Counted from the first letter of the stretch, positions 45,178-57,487 are shown. The stretch is 64,000 bases of DNA from Endocalyx cinctus (GCA_001600455.1 BCKC01000004.1:1-64000); one strand, 5' to 3'. The notes: a model not told the origin generated them from the letters alone. Made by a program: numbers and translations.

Positions 45178-46205
45178 TCATTCATACATTAGCATGCTGC
45201 GTTGCTCACATGGATCAATTAATTCTCGCAAGTCCTTGTCTAACCCCTCTTCACTGAAGGGACCCGACAAAACCGTCATCTTCAGTAGCATCATAAGTGC
45301 TTGCTTCTGCGATCTGCGAGAATAAGCTTTTATCACAGCAGAGAGATTAGATCTACTTACACGTCTATAAAACATTTCACAATATCTTCAAGCCACGTAT
45401 CAATCAATTTCTCATCTCGCCCGCTAATAAGTTGGAGGACGTAAACCAATGACCTCAACCATAAGTACACCTCGTCATCATCATTTAAGAACATGTCCAG
45501 AGAGCCTTTCGAAGCTATTGAAATATAACTTTTAAAAATCCGAGTGTCGAGCTGCAGGAGTAAATCCAAGGGGAAGGACCCTGATGTGTGCTGAAAATAC
45601 CGCTTCATGGACTTGCAGTATATCAAATCATTTCTGTTCTTAATGCGAAAAAGCTCGAAGCCGTCGATATCTGATTTACGGATCAACGGCGAGGGGGTGA
45701 ATTCTGGTGGACGACTATCCGTTGGTGTTAGTTGCGGCCAGATATCCGATTTCACCTCGAAGGAGGTACCCTGGGATAGTTTGATTTGATTGACCGCCAC
45801 TCTTTTCATTCTTGGTAAGATTTCGCGTATCTCCGGCTTGATGAGCCTGAGCGGTACCGGAACAACATTGGCACCACGGAGGGAAAAAAACCAAAAAGTG
45901 CTCTCGTTGTCGTATTCTTTATCTGGTTCTTCGTTTTGTTCTTTCTCAAGATATTCCTCCTTAAGCTCGTCATAATCTTCGTTATATCCTTCCTTGAGAC
46001 CCTCGCAATCCTCGTCGTACTTTTTCCTGAGATTCTCGCAATCCTCGTCGTACTTTTTCCCGAGCTTCTCGTAATCTCCGTCGTATTCCATCTTGAGGTC
46101 CTCGCAGTCTTCGTCGTAATTTTCCTCATCGCGGACGAAAATGCACAGTTGTAAGTTGTCGAGGACAACTCGATTCTGTTCTTCGGAATTGATTATCGTC
46201 GACAT
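45178..46205 (-). CDS. Unknown protein with acidic 11-residue repeats
   Basis: Exons 45361-46205 and 45178-45313 (intron GTAAGT…TCGCAG), start MSTIINSEEQNRVV, about 326 residues. Residues ~28-85 consist of five tandem 11-residue units of the type YDEDCENLRKK, highly charged and probably helical. After this the sequence is globular (FWFFSLRGANVVPVPLRLIK, DGFELFRIKNRNDLIYCKSM, WLRSLVYVLQLISGRDEK). No domain recognised. The repeat is encoded by near-identical 33-bp units, so it may vary in length between strains. Confidence 0.5.
45950..46125 (-). repeat. 33-bp coding minisatellite
   Basis: About five tandem 33-bp units, two adjacent ones nearly identical (45992-46058), encoding the 11-residue acidic repeats. 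Confidence 0.6.
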
Positions 46206-47287
46206 GGCCGAAATCCCGCCAGATGTAGAGTAAAGAAGGGAAAGAATCGGTGCTCATCGTGGGCGAATTTATACCATCCTCCACCGAGAGACTTTTATGA
46301 TTGATTGGATAATTCTTGCTATCGTAATGCAGCATCTCCCCCTCCATTTCTAAGTTCGGCAACTCACATGAAAAGCAATAGTAAGAAATAAAAGTATGTC
46401 TTAAAACTAATCTGATCGGTGAAGCGAGATCAGAACGGCTTTAGGCCGTTACCCCCGATACTTTTACAATCTACCATTGTGCTTGCATATCTTATAAAAT
46501 TATTGATATGTCATAGTTAAAATAAAAGGTTGTGCTAAACTTGGCACGCGAGACTTATAAAGTATATCGTATACTGTGAACGATTATTATCAGTTAAACG
46601 TTAAGATCTTAAGTAATATGACTTATCAATGAAGGTTTGAGTTGTGAAAGTAAGAAGATTAGGTCTAGGATATGTGGTATATGATAGGTGTTACTTTAAC
46701 TTGTTATTTCTTGAAAGGTTGAGAAAAAGAATTCGGTGCTGGCGTTGCTGTTGGCCGGTACGCGGCGTATTTCAGGGGTCAAGAGAGGGGTTACGCTCCC
46801 GGTCCGCTGTAAATTAATCACCATTAAAATGCAGCTGTTCGCGCTCGACGGGCTAGATCTAATACATCTAACGCAGTAGATAGCCGTGAAAATATTCGGT
46901 GATAAACTCGCACATCATACGTTTTCCTGTGATAATTAGGTCTATCCAGACTTGGCCGCATTTGTGTTGTATTAGTACGCACGAGCTTGAAAGTCTCGAT
47001 AATACATAGGTCATCCGATAGTATATATAGGGTGAGGGGGGGCTTACTTGATACTTAAGAAGCCACGATTTGTCGCCTTGGTCGAACAAGAATTATACAT
47101 AATCAAGGGTATATGCTTAAAGCTACTGCCGAACTTTATATCGCCTCTTAAAATCCCCGATATTCTAAAGCCTCTTTATAAACCAACTCCCAAAAGCGCC
47201 CCAGCACTGAGACTTCTCATCTACCTATTCCCCTCGGAACTTCTTCGCTACTGATAGCACGTACAGATCTCTCATTTAGATGCAACT
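46206..47287. other. Intergenic with a diverged repeat
   Basis: 46540-46612 resembles 51182-51262 (GGCACGCGAGACTTATAAAG and GTATACTGT blocks). No gene recognised. Confidence 0.35.
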
Positions 47288-47593
47288 TTGCTAACTCCGA
47301 CTCCTCAGCCGAGGAGATACGCCTGGATATGGTCCTGTTGTGCTTGTGGCCACGCAGGACTTAGTATCCATATCGAAGAGTGTCCATCCTGCATGAATAC
47401 ACGCTGCACATATTACGCTGTCCAAAAGATCAGGGTAACAAGTAGGAATACAATAGACTTATTACATGCTGACAGTCGCTTCGACTTTTTAGTGCGCCCT
47501 ATCCTACATGGAGATACTACCGTTTTTGTCTATGGGGCCCCTGTTAAGGTTGATAAAAGAGAGAGCCGTGATATTTTACTCTGCGTCCTGTAA
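47288..47593 (+). pseudogene. Zinc-ribbon-like fungal small protein, fragment
   Basis: The frame, which follows a splice-acceptor-like TTTAG at 47280, reads PRRYAWIWSCCACGHAGLSI, then ECPSCMNTRC. The CxxC…CxxC spacing with W and H resembles small zinc-ribbon-like proteins common in fungal genomes. No start codon or first exon is clear. The function is unknown. Confidence 0.35.
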
Positions 47594-47803
47594 CATTTCA
47601 GTCTTTTTATTACATAACTCTGGTGTGCCTAATATCCCACCACCAAGTATTTCCCGTATGACTTATTTCAGGTTCCAAACAGATATAAGATTACGTCTGG
47701 CTGCTTGTAATTTGACCCGGGCAACCTGTTAATGCTGAGCAAGGGGTCATTTCTCCCCATGCACTAAGACGATCCACTTCCGAGAGGGGTCCATTTGGAA
47801 CCA

Positions 47804-50302
47804 TCAAATATACTCTAGTCTCGACCTATCCTGCTTTTCTCTGACGCGGGCTTCCTGCCTCTGCTGCTGATGACGAGCCGCGGTCGTGACGTGATTAAAA
47901 TTTAGTACTTCGTCGCCAGCTAGCGCCGTCGCTAACTTCAAGCAGTTCACGATCTAGATACCACAGTTGGTCAGCTTCTGAGCGGTTAGGTTTCTTGGAG
48001 TTTCTCGTACCTGCTGCCCATTCAACTTATTTTCCGCCAGCAAACCCATTTCGGCGTTGGAAATCCGCTTTTGTTGATTCTGCTTGGCGAGAGTAGATTC
48101 CCATAGCTTCTTCTGTTGTTGCTTTGTCAACGGCGGGTACTCTACTGGTAAAGTCACCCTATCAATCACGGCGTCGTCGATAGAGCCATAGAGGTTCGTT
48201 GTTATAATGAGCAGGCCAGAGTATTGCCCTATATGGCGCAAAAAGACAGCGACGGCGGCGTTATGGCTGCTCATTCCCAATGATCTCTTGGAAAGGTACA
48301 CATCCCCCTCGTCCAAGAGCAAAATCGCTTTCTAGCGGCTGCAGAGCCGGAATGCTACATCCACGTAGGCTCTGTGCGCTTGTCTCGTGACGTGCTGGCG
48401 AGAACTTGGTACGCTTAGCACCTAATCACAAGAATCAAGAACAAGAGCCTCCTTACCTGGAAGAGCGGGACCTTGTGCTGCTCTGCTAGCACGTTAGCCG
48501 TCAACGTCTTGCCTAGACCAGGCCCTCCGCTAAGTTGACTGTCAGCTGGTATTATAACGGTAGCGATAGGAACTAGGGAAGAGGAGGCTAAGCCCGCGTA
48601 CTAAAACACCATAAAGTAGCCTGCGAGCTCCGAGCTGCCAGACTCGAACGCCGTCTTCCCAAGAGCCGTCCTCGTAACAGCAGCGATAGCGTCCTTCTCC
48701 TTATCTTGCAGCATTACATCGTGTTTAATCGACGCGGACTCGTCCCATTCGATATCGCTAATGTGGTCGACGGCAACCTCCGCTGTGGCGTTTGTTTTCT
48801 TCCGGTTAGCAACAGCTCTCGCGCAGCAGATAGAAGTGTGGGTGTACAAGTTCTTGTGGAAAACGGTCAAAACATACCAAAATAGCACCAGCTCAGAACG
48901 TAAACCGACACGGTCGCGCTACAGATCAGCAGCTGGTCTTCCTCGAGCTCGTCCCACGCCACGTCGTCCAGGATGCGGACCGCCAAAGGGATGGGATACT
49001 TTCTCTTCACATATGTGGCGAATGCTTCCGGGTCCACCATGATGCGGCTTTGTGCATGTTTAACAACCATCTCGCCTCTTTCGTTGACGTAGCAGGCATT
49101 GCCGCTGTACATCTGGTGGGAGACATGGTGCTTAGCCAGTTCCGCAAATTTGCGTCCGCGGTTAATCAGCTCCTGGCGAACCTGTTTGTCTTCGGCGTGG
49201 TACGCGAGGGGATAAATGTCGAGATCTGCGATATTCTTCCCCCCCCCCCCCCCCAGAAATACGGAATAGCCGTAGCTCTTGTGGAGTAGCCCGGTTGATC
49301 GTCTTTGTCATGATTCAAATAACGACCGACAACTAAGAAACAGGGCCGCTGGGTAGACGGGTCCATCTCCTCTCGACCACTCTAGTGTAAGACGCACATG
49401 GACGCCGCGGTACGGGAGCACTCGACGTAGAGCTCTTCGTCGGGCTTAAATAAAGCCCACAGGAGATCGAAGCGAACCCTGCCTTCGTTTACAACGGCTC
49501 CCAGGTCCGTTTGCACTGACTCGTAGTACTGGGAAGTCCAGTAAATCAGGAGCTCGAGGTCGGCAGAAAGCCCGTCTTGGTTGTCTTCCTTATGTTTTTG
49601 CAGCTTATAGATCTGGTGGTAAAGGGTCTTGACTTCTACCTGTGTTCCGGGTGTTGCGTTAGCGCCGGTACGACCTAAATCAAATCCTAGCGGGAGGGGT
49701 GATGAGTAAGGGCTGTTAAAACTTACTGAAGCATTGTTCACGTCCAGATTGATGTCGCGAATGTTTCCGAGCACCTTCTTCACCTCGACCTGGAATTTTT
49801 GGCACTTGAAATCCAAGTATACGGATTCTGACCCATTCATAACTAATAAATGTCGGTATGAATGATAAGTATGTGTCTAGTTGTTACTTTTCTCACGGGC
49901 AATGCTGTGACTTACGTATTCTTGTGCGAATAAGAAAGGGGTTGTTTTCGACAGGTTTCGCGTTATTGTTGACGTCCTTGACAATCACGTAGCGGTGAGT
50001 TGTTGAGTCGTACCTGCAAATAAATCAGCCTCCGCTTCTTTTGCTTCTGAGGTTCTGTGGGATCCTTGTTGTTACTTTTCCGTGATCTTGAGAGGTTCGA
50101 GACGGAAGTCTAATCTGCGATTCTCGTCGACTTCGTCGTCATCGCCTCCAGGGGGATGGGAGGTGCCCAATTCATGTTGTGTCGTTCTTATGTTCGCTGT
50201 CTCATCCACGCTTCCATTAACTGAAAGTTGATCGAATTTGGGTATCAGGTTTGTTTCTTCGTCAGAGGAAGCCTCATCTTCGGCATTTAGGTAGTAATCC
50301 AT
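47804..50302 (-). pseudogene. DUF7025-type AAA ATPase with two in-frame TAGs and a C16 frame break
   Basis: Start ATG 50302 (MDYYLNAEDEASSDEETN), exons 50076-50302, 50013-49916, from 49842, and onward to TGA at 47804. The N-terminal half matches the DUF7025 region (YDSTTHRYVIVKDV; NEGRVRFDLLWALFKP; IADLDIYPLAYHAEDKQVRQ). The C-terminal half is an AAA module: Walker A GGPGLGKTLTAN (about 48510), Walker B LLLDEGDVY (48322-48296), then IITTNLYGSIDDAVIDRV and, after an intron, QIVNCLKLATALAG. Lesions: TAG 49382-49384 after CVLH; a 16-C run at 49239-49254 that shifts frame; TAG 48332-48334 in RLCSR-stop-KAILLLDE, where relatives have Trp. The role (protein remodelling) is inferred from family. Confidence 0.75.
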
Positions 50303-52015
50303 GGTATGAGAGGAGATCAATCTCACGAGCTGCACCGAAGAAAGAAAGAGAAAAGTCAAGTTGGACAAAGAGCAGCTAAACAGTAAGAGTAACATAACAG
50401 CCAGGACATGGCGTGAAGACATGCAATCCCTCCTACCCCGGACAGCCCAGAACAGTCACTGTGTATATAATGTGCGTGCGGCCGAGCTTGCAACCTGGCA
50501 GCCACTATTACATCGTAATTACCTATGTGGTAATTACGCGCCCCCTGTTAAGTTTTGACCAGGGTACAAATGCCCGTTCGCTTCTCCGCCATCGCCTCTA
50601 GAGGTTGGACACGCCAGACCCATTTCCCACCCAGCCTGGATGGATTAAGCGGTAACATTCCGGAAAAGCGTTGGTTAGAGGATAGAGATTAGATATTTAC
50701 GCGGTCCTATTATAAATATAAAAAATATATATACGATATTCGAGTTTATCTACTGCATATTCCGACGGCTGCCTGCTGCATTAAGTATTGCGCATAATTA
50801 CAGCTCGCGGTGGAAAATCCTATTGGTCCTGTTTAAGAGTTATCGCATCGCTCATCGGACACTACTAATTTAGATTCGAATCTGCCGCCCCTCGTGCTTC
50901 TATCTATTAACGTAGCAAATTCCACGTAAACATGGCTGAATTTCTGCAACTACTATACGTCCAAACCTCTCATTCTTTTGTGCTTATTTTACCCGAACAT
51001 TCCACTAATGCTATGAACTGGACCCAGTCGTGTAATCGACGAGATTTAAACTACTTAGGGGACTTATGTCTTCGGTTTCTTAATAACTTGCGGAATATAA
51101 CTTACATATTCCGAGGTAACATGTCTTACTTACCGGTTACAGTCAAATGTATTAATATGTCGTGATCAAAAAAGCCCCTTGGGCTTGGCATGCAAGATTT
51201 ATAAAGTACACTGTATACTGTACTATATACGTACTATCTATCAAATCATCAGACCGTTAAGATCGCGAGTACGGGTTGTACAGGATGACACCCGGGAATC
51301 TGTACTAGCCCAAAAGATAAGTTAACATCGACATCCAAATTTGGACAAAGCTATATAAATCGCAAGATAAAGGTATGGAGTGTCTTTATCAAGCCATGTA
51401 CTCTTATTTAGCTATACAGCAGCATAACTTTCCAAAGTAGAGAATATTTCTCAAGCAGGGAGTATTTCCCACCCAGGGAGTGTTTCCCAGAATGTTTTCC
51501 AAACAGGGAGTACTTCCCCAAGAATCATTATAACTGGAGGTGAATTACCTGTCAATTTATAACAATCGCTGCTGAACGTCAGCCAAGACCTGATGAACTC
51601 CAGCGTGGCTGCATATTGAACCACGCTAACATTCAAGACCCCGGCATAGGTATACTGCATATCCTAACAGCTTTCTACATCCAGCCAGCAAGTTTTTTGA
51701 TCGTTGGTTTAATGACCTGTCATATCGCGTATGGCGCTCGCGGCAGAAAATCCTATTGGTCTCTCTCGGGAATTATCATGTCGCTCATCGGATGCTTAAT
51801 TTGGATTTGAACTTGCTATCCCTCTATCCGCAAGAACCTTGACAGCGGTAAATCTATCTCCGTAGTGTTCCCTTATTCGACATTCACGAGAAGCCCTATT
51901 AAAGCATCCGATTGTCTCATTATTTCCTTAATTATTTCGCCCGTTCAGATTCCCCGGAGCGTCCCTTCTCGTCATCAACCAAGCAATCTATTCACCACTG
52001 CGGAGCTCGTTCAAG
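50303..52015. other. Intergenic with internal direct repeats
   Basis: 50802-50895 and 51736-51830 are diverged copies (shared AAAATCCTATTGGTC and TCGCTCATCGGA blocks). 51182-51262 matches 46540-46612. Frames at 50932-51165 and 51616-51810 are short and unassigned, the second having two hydrophobic helices. Confidence 0.4.
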
Positions 52016-53508
52016 ATGTCGCCAGATGCTCTTGCCCACCAGAGTCTAATCAACGGGACCTATCAATTGATAGTTCGGCCTGGGGATGAGACTAACCTGT
52101 ACTACATTCTGGTCTCAAATGTATGTTTAAAAATATTCGCGACAAACCATCCTTATATCCATCTACCTGATCGATCGTGTTAAGAACTTACAATCTAAGT
52201 TAACCTTCGCGGCAGCTACCATGGCAAACATCTTGGCAACAGCTAAAAGACCACGTACGGAATGTGTGCCCAGTTGAAAGAGTAGAAGTATTCAACGAAA
52301 GCACTAGTGGATGGGTTTGTCTTCATGGTCGAGAGAACTATGAAAAGGCTTTTCGTATGGCCAACTTTGACTTAATCTTGGTCGAAAACATGACTAATTG
52401 GGAACTAGGCTTGCTCAATGGTGGCGTATTCAACGGACGAGCCCTTTGTGCCGACGGCAAGAATGCTACTGAGTCGATTATGATAAAAGAACTAGTAGAC
52501 ACATCAGTGAAAGCCTCGTCGTCGGTCTCTCATTATACTCCAAGACGTACAACATCGTACGCTGGACGAAACATCTCGAACACTCAGGCACTAATGTCTC
52601 CAGCTGCACCTATATATAACAAAGTCAGTGGTACCCATATTAATACCACTTTCTAATGCTGATTGTTTCAGTGGCCAAGTACTACACAGAGTCCCCCGTA
52701 CCATGCACCTCCGGTAAATGACTACAATCTGTACCCCATGCCGAATTATATACGATCTGGGTATGAAGAGGCGCCACATCCTTATGATGCAGAGAGCGAA
52801 TGTTATCATAATCAACCTTCTATGATGACCACTGGTGTGGGTTATGGCATTTATGAGACACAACAATACCAAACCAACGATTATCAAAACAACGAATATG
52901 GGTACGGTACTTCTAATATCCTTTATTCCCCAGTGTCGACATCCGGAAATGCTTACGGGTATCCTGCTGGTACCGTTCTTACACAACAGCGAAAGATTAT
53001 TCTGAGACGACTCCCGACTTTCGTCACCTACAAGCAGGTAAAGGATTTAATCCGGCAGAAAGCGGGTTCCGATGCTGACGCACTTCAACAACTGGAACTT
53101 CCACTTGCCGACCGGCACGAATACAATAGGGGATACGCTCGAGCTACTTTTGCGAGTGAGGAGGCAGCCAGGAAACTGATTCGAAAACTTAATGGGTTTA
53201 ACTACAAAGGCTGTGAACTGAAAGTCGAACTAACTACAGAGGGTGTCTCTAACAACGAGTCGGCTCGCCCTCGCGGCTCAGGCCATCATCATCCACATCG
53301 GGAACATCGGGAACATCGGGAACATCGGGAACATCGGGAACATCGGGAACATCGGGAGCATCGCTCGGAGAAGAAGGAGACCCCGAAAAGCGCGAGCTCC
53401 AGCGACAAGAAGAGCAAATGTCACAAAGACGAAGTCGTCATAGTAAACGGCACATCTGGTGCTTCTCAGGGTTTAAGAAGACGGAATAAGTATGACGCAA
53501 GGTTCTGA
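52016..53508 (+). CDS. RNA-binding protein with two RRM domains and HRE repeats
   Basis: Exons 52016-52120, 52216-52623 and 52672-53508, all phase 0 with GT…AG introns; start MSPDALAHQSLINGTYQLIV. The first RRM spans exons 1-2 (LPWQTSWQQLKDHVR, VERVEVF, SGWVCLHGRENYEKAF). A Tyr/Asn/Pro-rich linker follows. The second RRM is complete (RKIILRRLPTFVTYKQVKDL; RGYARATFASEEAARKLI; LKVEL). After it comes a tandem HRE tripeptide run, then a Lys/Ser-rich basic tail. About 449 residues, TGA. Probable nuclear or cytoplasmic mRNA-binding regulator; the target is unknown. No lesions seen. Confidence 0.8.
53290..53362 (+). repeat. 9-bp coding microsatellite (HRE repeat)
   Basis: Seven or so tandem copies of a GAACATCGG-type 9-mer inside the RRM gene encode His-Arg-Glu. 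Confidence 0.75.
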
Positions 53509-54111
53509 TGATTTATTAATAACTACTTCTCTTCTTATTTTATGGTAATGCTGTAGGCAATACCAAATTCTTTTCTCATCCTAAGGATGGTTTAATATAA
53601 CGACAGGAGAGGAAGTTCTCAAATTGATACATGACCCACTTTATTCCATAGAGCGAAGTCGTCTTAATAACTACATGACAACCACGAGCCTTAGAATGGT
53701 TCTTATCATACCGCGACTCGAATACATCCAATCATTACAAACTTAGCTTTTGATCACTTGTGACTAGACATCATGTTGCATAGTACTACGTTACAGGGCA
53801 TTCATTAGGCTCTGATGTGGAGCGAATTTCAGGTTCCGATTCCGCCCCTACCCGATCCATTGGAATAATCCCCGTCCAAGCCAAAAACATGCTATGTGCC
53901 TAGCTAGGCGGGGTTACCCACTTGAGGCTCTGCTGTATGTTTCGTTAGTGTGAAGGGGAATCTTTCCCATTTATTTATTTCCCACAACCTTTTTCATCTA
54001 CCTAGATCTTGAGTTCGCAACTATTTTTTTTTTTTTTTTCACTTTACCCTCCACCCTTTTTACGTAATTACACCCTGTCCTCTCCCAACACCCAAAGTCT
54101 GGCATAGACCA
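53509..54111. other. Intergenic, F-box promoter region
   Basis: Contains T16 at about 54025 and CT-rich sequence close to the next ATG. Nothing else recognised. Confidence 0.35.
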
Positions 54112-56223
54112 ATGGATCGGACTCAGGGACTTCAAAGTTTACCCTACGAAATAATAGCCCTTGTAGTGGAGGGCTTAGGATTAGATGATATTTTTAATTT
54201 ATCACTATCTTGCTCGTACTTCCAATATATAGTACGAGAAGATAGGTTTGCCCAAAGAATAATCATGGTAAGTCACTTATACGCGGTCAATATTTCTACA
54301 AATTTTTGTTACTCAACGCGCGTGGGCTTAATTTATACTGATCATCCTTGACAGATGAAGGCAAGTCATACGGCCGAGGGAAAAGAGGCACAGCAGACCG
54401 GTCAATTTGCTCGGGCACTCCGAAGGCTCGCAAAATGCCGCCAAGCCCTTAGACTCGCATCCCCATATGCCATTGGTATAGTTGGTCTCGCCGACTCGTA
54501 TGAATATTTTAACGGCAAACTTTGTTATATACTGGAAGATCGACCAAAACGGTGGCTTCGCATACTTGATCTACGCGTATCTCCTGATACCGAACTCGTA
54601 ATAGATATTCCCGCCCTTATTAGTACCGCTATACCCCGAGCATCCAAAAGCCGCAAATATAAATTCCGTGTTTTATATCACGCATACGATATTACATCTT
54701 GTCTATTTTCCTTTGCCCTCCCTCAGACAGAAAACTGGCTCCTGATATTTCACGGCGGAGAAAATAGAATCATCGTAAAGACTCCCTTGGAATCAACGAG
54801 TAGAATTTTCGTCCGTAACAATAAGGATTATCTATATTACGGAACTCATTCCGAGGACGGTGCCGACGGATATCGAAAATGGGCCATTAAAGGATTCAAT
54901 ATAAAAACCGGCATTTGGTTTCCCCAGAAGTTGCATTTATCAAATCTTGTCGGGTATGATATTGGCGTCAATGTATGCTTCGAGATATTTGATGGTCACT
55001 TTTACGGACTCTCAAACCAGACGGCCTTTGAGGTCGAAGAAATCGACTGGACTTCATATTATGACTGTTTTCGTTTTCGCTTAGACGAACCGGATCCAAA
55101 AAGACCCAAATATATAAATCGGCGTAACAGCTGGCGGAGGCAGCATACCGAAGGCCCAATCGACGAGAGATGGGGGTTCTTAGGTCTGGAGAAAGACGAG
55201 GCTTCAGGAGAGATCTATATCGTCGAATGTCGAAGGGAATGGCCCGGAGGGCAGAGTCTCAGTCGACGGACATACTATACCACAAAGGTCATTTTCCGGG
55301 ACGAAGTCGAGGAGGCAACTGATACGTCACCGACCCCTAACGATATAATGCGAGATCGAGATTTTTCAACCAATCTTCTCAGATATATGAGTCATCCCAC
55401 TAATCTAAGCCCGCAAAGAAGATCACCACATCATGTACACTCCGGAGATGAAGGCCCAATAATACCGGTCTCCATTAGGAGTAAAGCATTTTTAACATGC
55501 TATCAACGCTCAATACATACATTTTATGACCTCTTTGATGATTCAATGGAAAACTCTAACTCAATGTGTATACGTTTTCGCGCGGGCTACCGAGTATTGA
55601 AAAATACTTCTTCCCCATCGGTTGGGTTAACGACATTGAGTGGCCAGTCAGATGCTCAGGAATGGGCCAGACAACTTTACAGCCCAAACCAGATATTTAC
55701 ATGGCCGCCAAAGAAAGACCCATTTAATTTGGACCCCCAGTTGGACAAGATTTACAATATACTCAATCCACCTAAGCATCGAGGTTATGTGACTGCCACT
55801 AGTAACGCTTCTTCAATAATTTATGCGACTAATGAAGACCCAAAGGGAGACTCAAAGGGGTTAAAAATCCTGATCTACGTCGGCTTCGATCCAGCTATCA
55901 AGCTAACAGGGATGGAACAAATCTTCGCGGAACACGACAAATGTGACTCTCACCATGTAGACCAGGGCTATTATATTGACGATACGTTAGGGTCGAGCGG
56001 AATACTACAAAACTGCATGAATATATTAGTCGGAAATGAAGATAATGGAGGAACCCCTCATAGCAGTTTTTGTCAGACTCCTTCACCAAACGCTTCATTC
56101 GCAACATTTATAGACTGTTCTGAACCTCCAACACTAGCAGCACCCATATCCTGGGCGAAGATCGAGAGAGCTATGCATTATGATCTGTCAACAAAAGTAA
56201 CATTTGCTCGCTGTAGACATTGA
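54112..56223 (+). CDS. F-box protein
   Basis: Exons 54112-54267 and 54355-56223 (87-bp intron, GTAAGT…GACAG), phase 0, about 674 residues. Residues ~7-50 are an F-box (LQSLPYEIIALVVEGLGLDD, IFNLSLSCSYF), which would dock to Skp1 in an SCF ubiquitin ligase. The remainder is a long fungal-specific region (FALPQTENWLLIFHGGENRI; WGFLGLEKDEASGEIYIVEC; RRTYYTTKVIF) that may form the substrate part. TGA at 56221. The frame overlaps the first codons of the next open frame by about 20 bp on the same strand, suggesting a breakpoint. No internal stops. Confidence 0.8.
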
Positions 56224-57487
56224 TACAGGGGTAGAATGCCCCAAAGAGCATATAGCCTCGCCGGCCCTGGAGCTGCCCGAACCGAACCGGGAACTTGGTT
56301 ATAACTTCAGCGTTGTAACACCGAAGACGGACATTTCAGAGGCGCGAAAAGTAATTGTTACCCGCTTTCTCGCCGAAGTGCTTATCGAATATAAGAATGA
56401 AATAGTTCGGTTTGGAAGGGAGTGGTCCCCGGGCTCGTTCCCATTTCGCGAGCTGGCATTTGCTCTTGTTTCTATTGCCTCGGGGCAGGCCAGGTTCTGT
56501 TCCTTCCCTGCGCAGGCTTGCAACCCTGGAGATTGCGTGTTCTGGGACTGCATATCGAACCATCTGCCACGCTCGATCGGGTGGCTGGACGAGAAGTGGG
56601 TTGGCGGTAGTGCCCCGTTACTTGAGTTCGGGTCCATGTTTCACCGGCCGGGACAGCCTCCGGGGGTATCATCCGCGGAAACAATATACTGGCTCGAAGG
56701 CGTCCTCGTTAGTCTCGTGCTAGTGGTTGATGGCGAAGCTGTTGATAATGCGGTAACCTGGGGCATCGAATCTGGACGTACCGAGTTCCAAATGGTTGTG
56801 TCACTTTTCGAGGTGGCTTTCGCCGAAGTTTCGTCTTGGAAATCGAAGCAGCCCTTTGTAAGAGTTAGTGCAGCTGTGAGCCTCTCGCCGCTTCGTGCAG
56901 ATTATTGTGTGAGCACACACCCTCGTGAGCGTCCGGAGCTGAAGCCGGGGATGAGAATCCAACGCCAACGTGGTGAGCTCCTCATGCAATCGAACTGCAC
57001 GGGGACTGCGGGGAGACTGCGAAGTCTATTTCCCGGGCTTGCGGCTCTCGTTAACTTCTTCGACGTCGCTGGAGACCGCCGTGCAGCATCTAAGTCCGAA
57101 GGCGTTCTTACCCCAGAGCTTTACAACCGAGTCTTGGACTTTGTCGACTATGATACGTGGAGCACATGCTCGATTGTGTCACATGAACTCCGCTTATCGT
57201 GCCTTTATAAGTACAGGCATGACGATCGGATTAGGATTTTAGCTGGTTCTTTCGTGAGGATTAAAGAATATCGCCGCAAGGAACGTTTACTGTCGTTCGA
57301 CTTTGAAAACCTGCAAACAGGCGAAATCCTCCCGATGATGCAGGTTCCCAGCCGTTATCGGACAATGGAATATAACTGGATGCCAATGATTAGAAACGGG
57401 CGGAAAGCACTCACGGTGGACGTGGTCGTTCAGTTTGAGCCGGCGGGGGACGTGCCGGCGGAGGTTGATAGTGATGATGAACAGTAA
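56204..57487 (+). pseudogene. 5'-truncated fungal protein with F-box-like motif
   Basis: The 427-codon frame opens at a TTG and has no early ATG. It resembles the C-terminal two thirds of a widespread fungal hypothetical family: ALVNFFDVAGDRRAASKSEG, LTPELYNRVLDFVDYDTWST (F-box-like), LSFDFENLQTGEILPMMQVP, EYNWMPMIRNGRKALTVDVV, ending VQFEPAGDV and an acidic tail. The N-terminal part and start are missing and the frame begins inside the end of the preceding F-box gene. GC content is higher than in that gene. It could be expressed only if spliced from an unknown upstream exon. Confidence 0.5.

Noticed and set aside
47954..47956. TAG as the native end of the AAA gene
   Set aside because: A GTACGA…CTAG intron joins LNGQQ to IVNCLKLATALA, the expected C-terminus, with TGA at 47804 as the real end.
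48600..48606. TAG after GYFMVF in the AAA gene
   Set aside because: An intron from about 48608 to the CTTAG just before GGPGLGKT removes it and gives a sensible join, so it is not counted as an internal stop.
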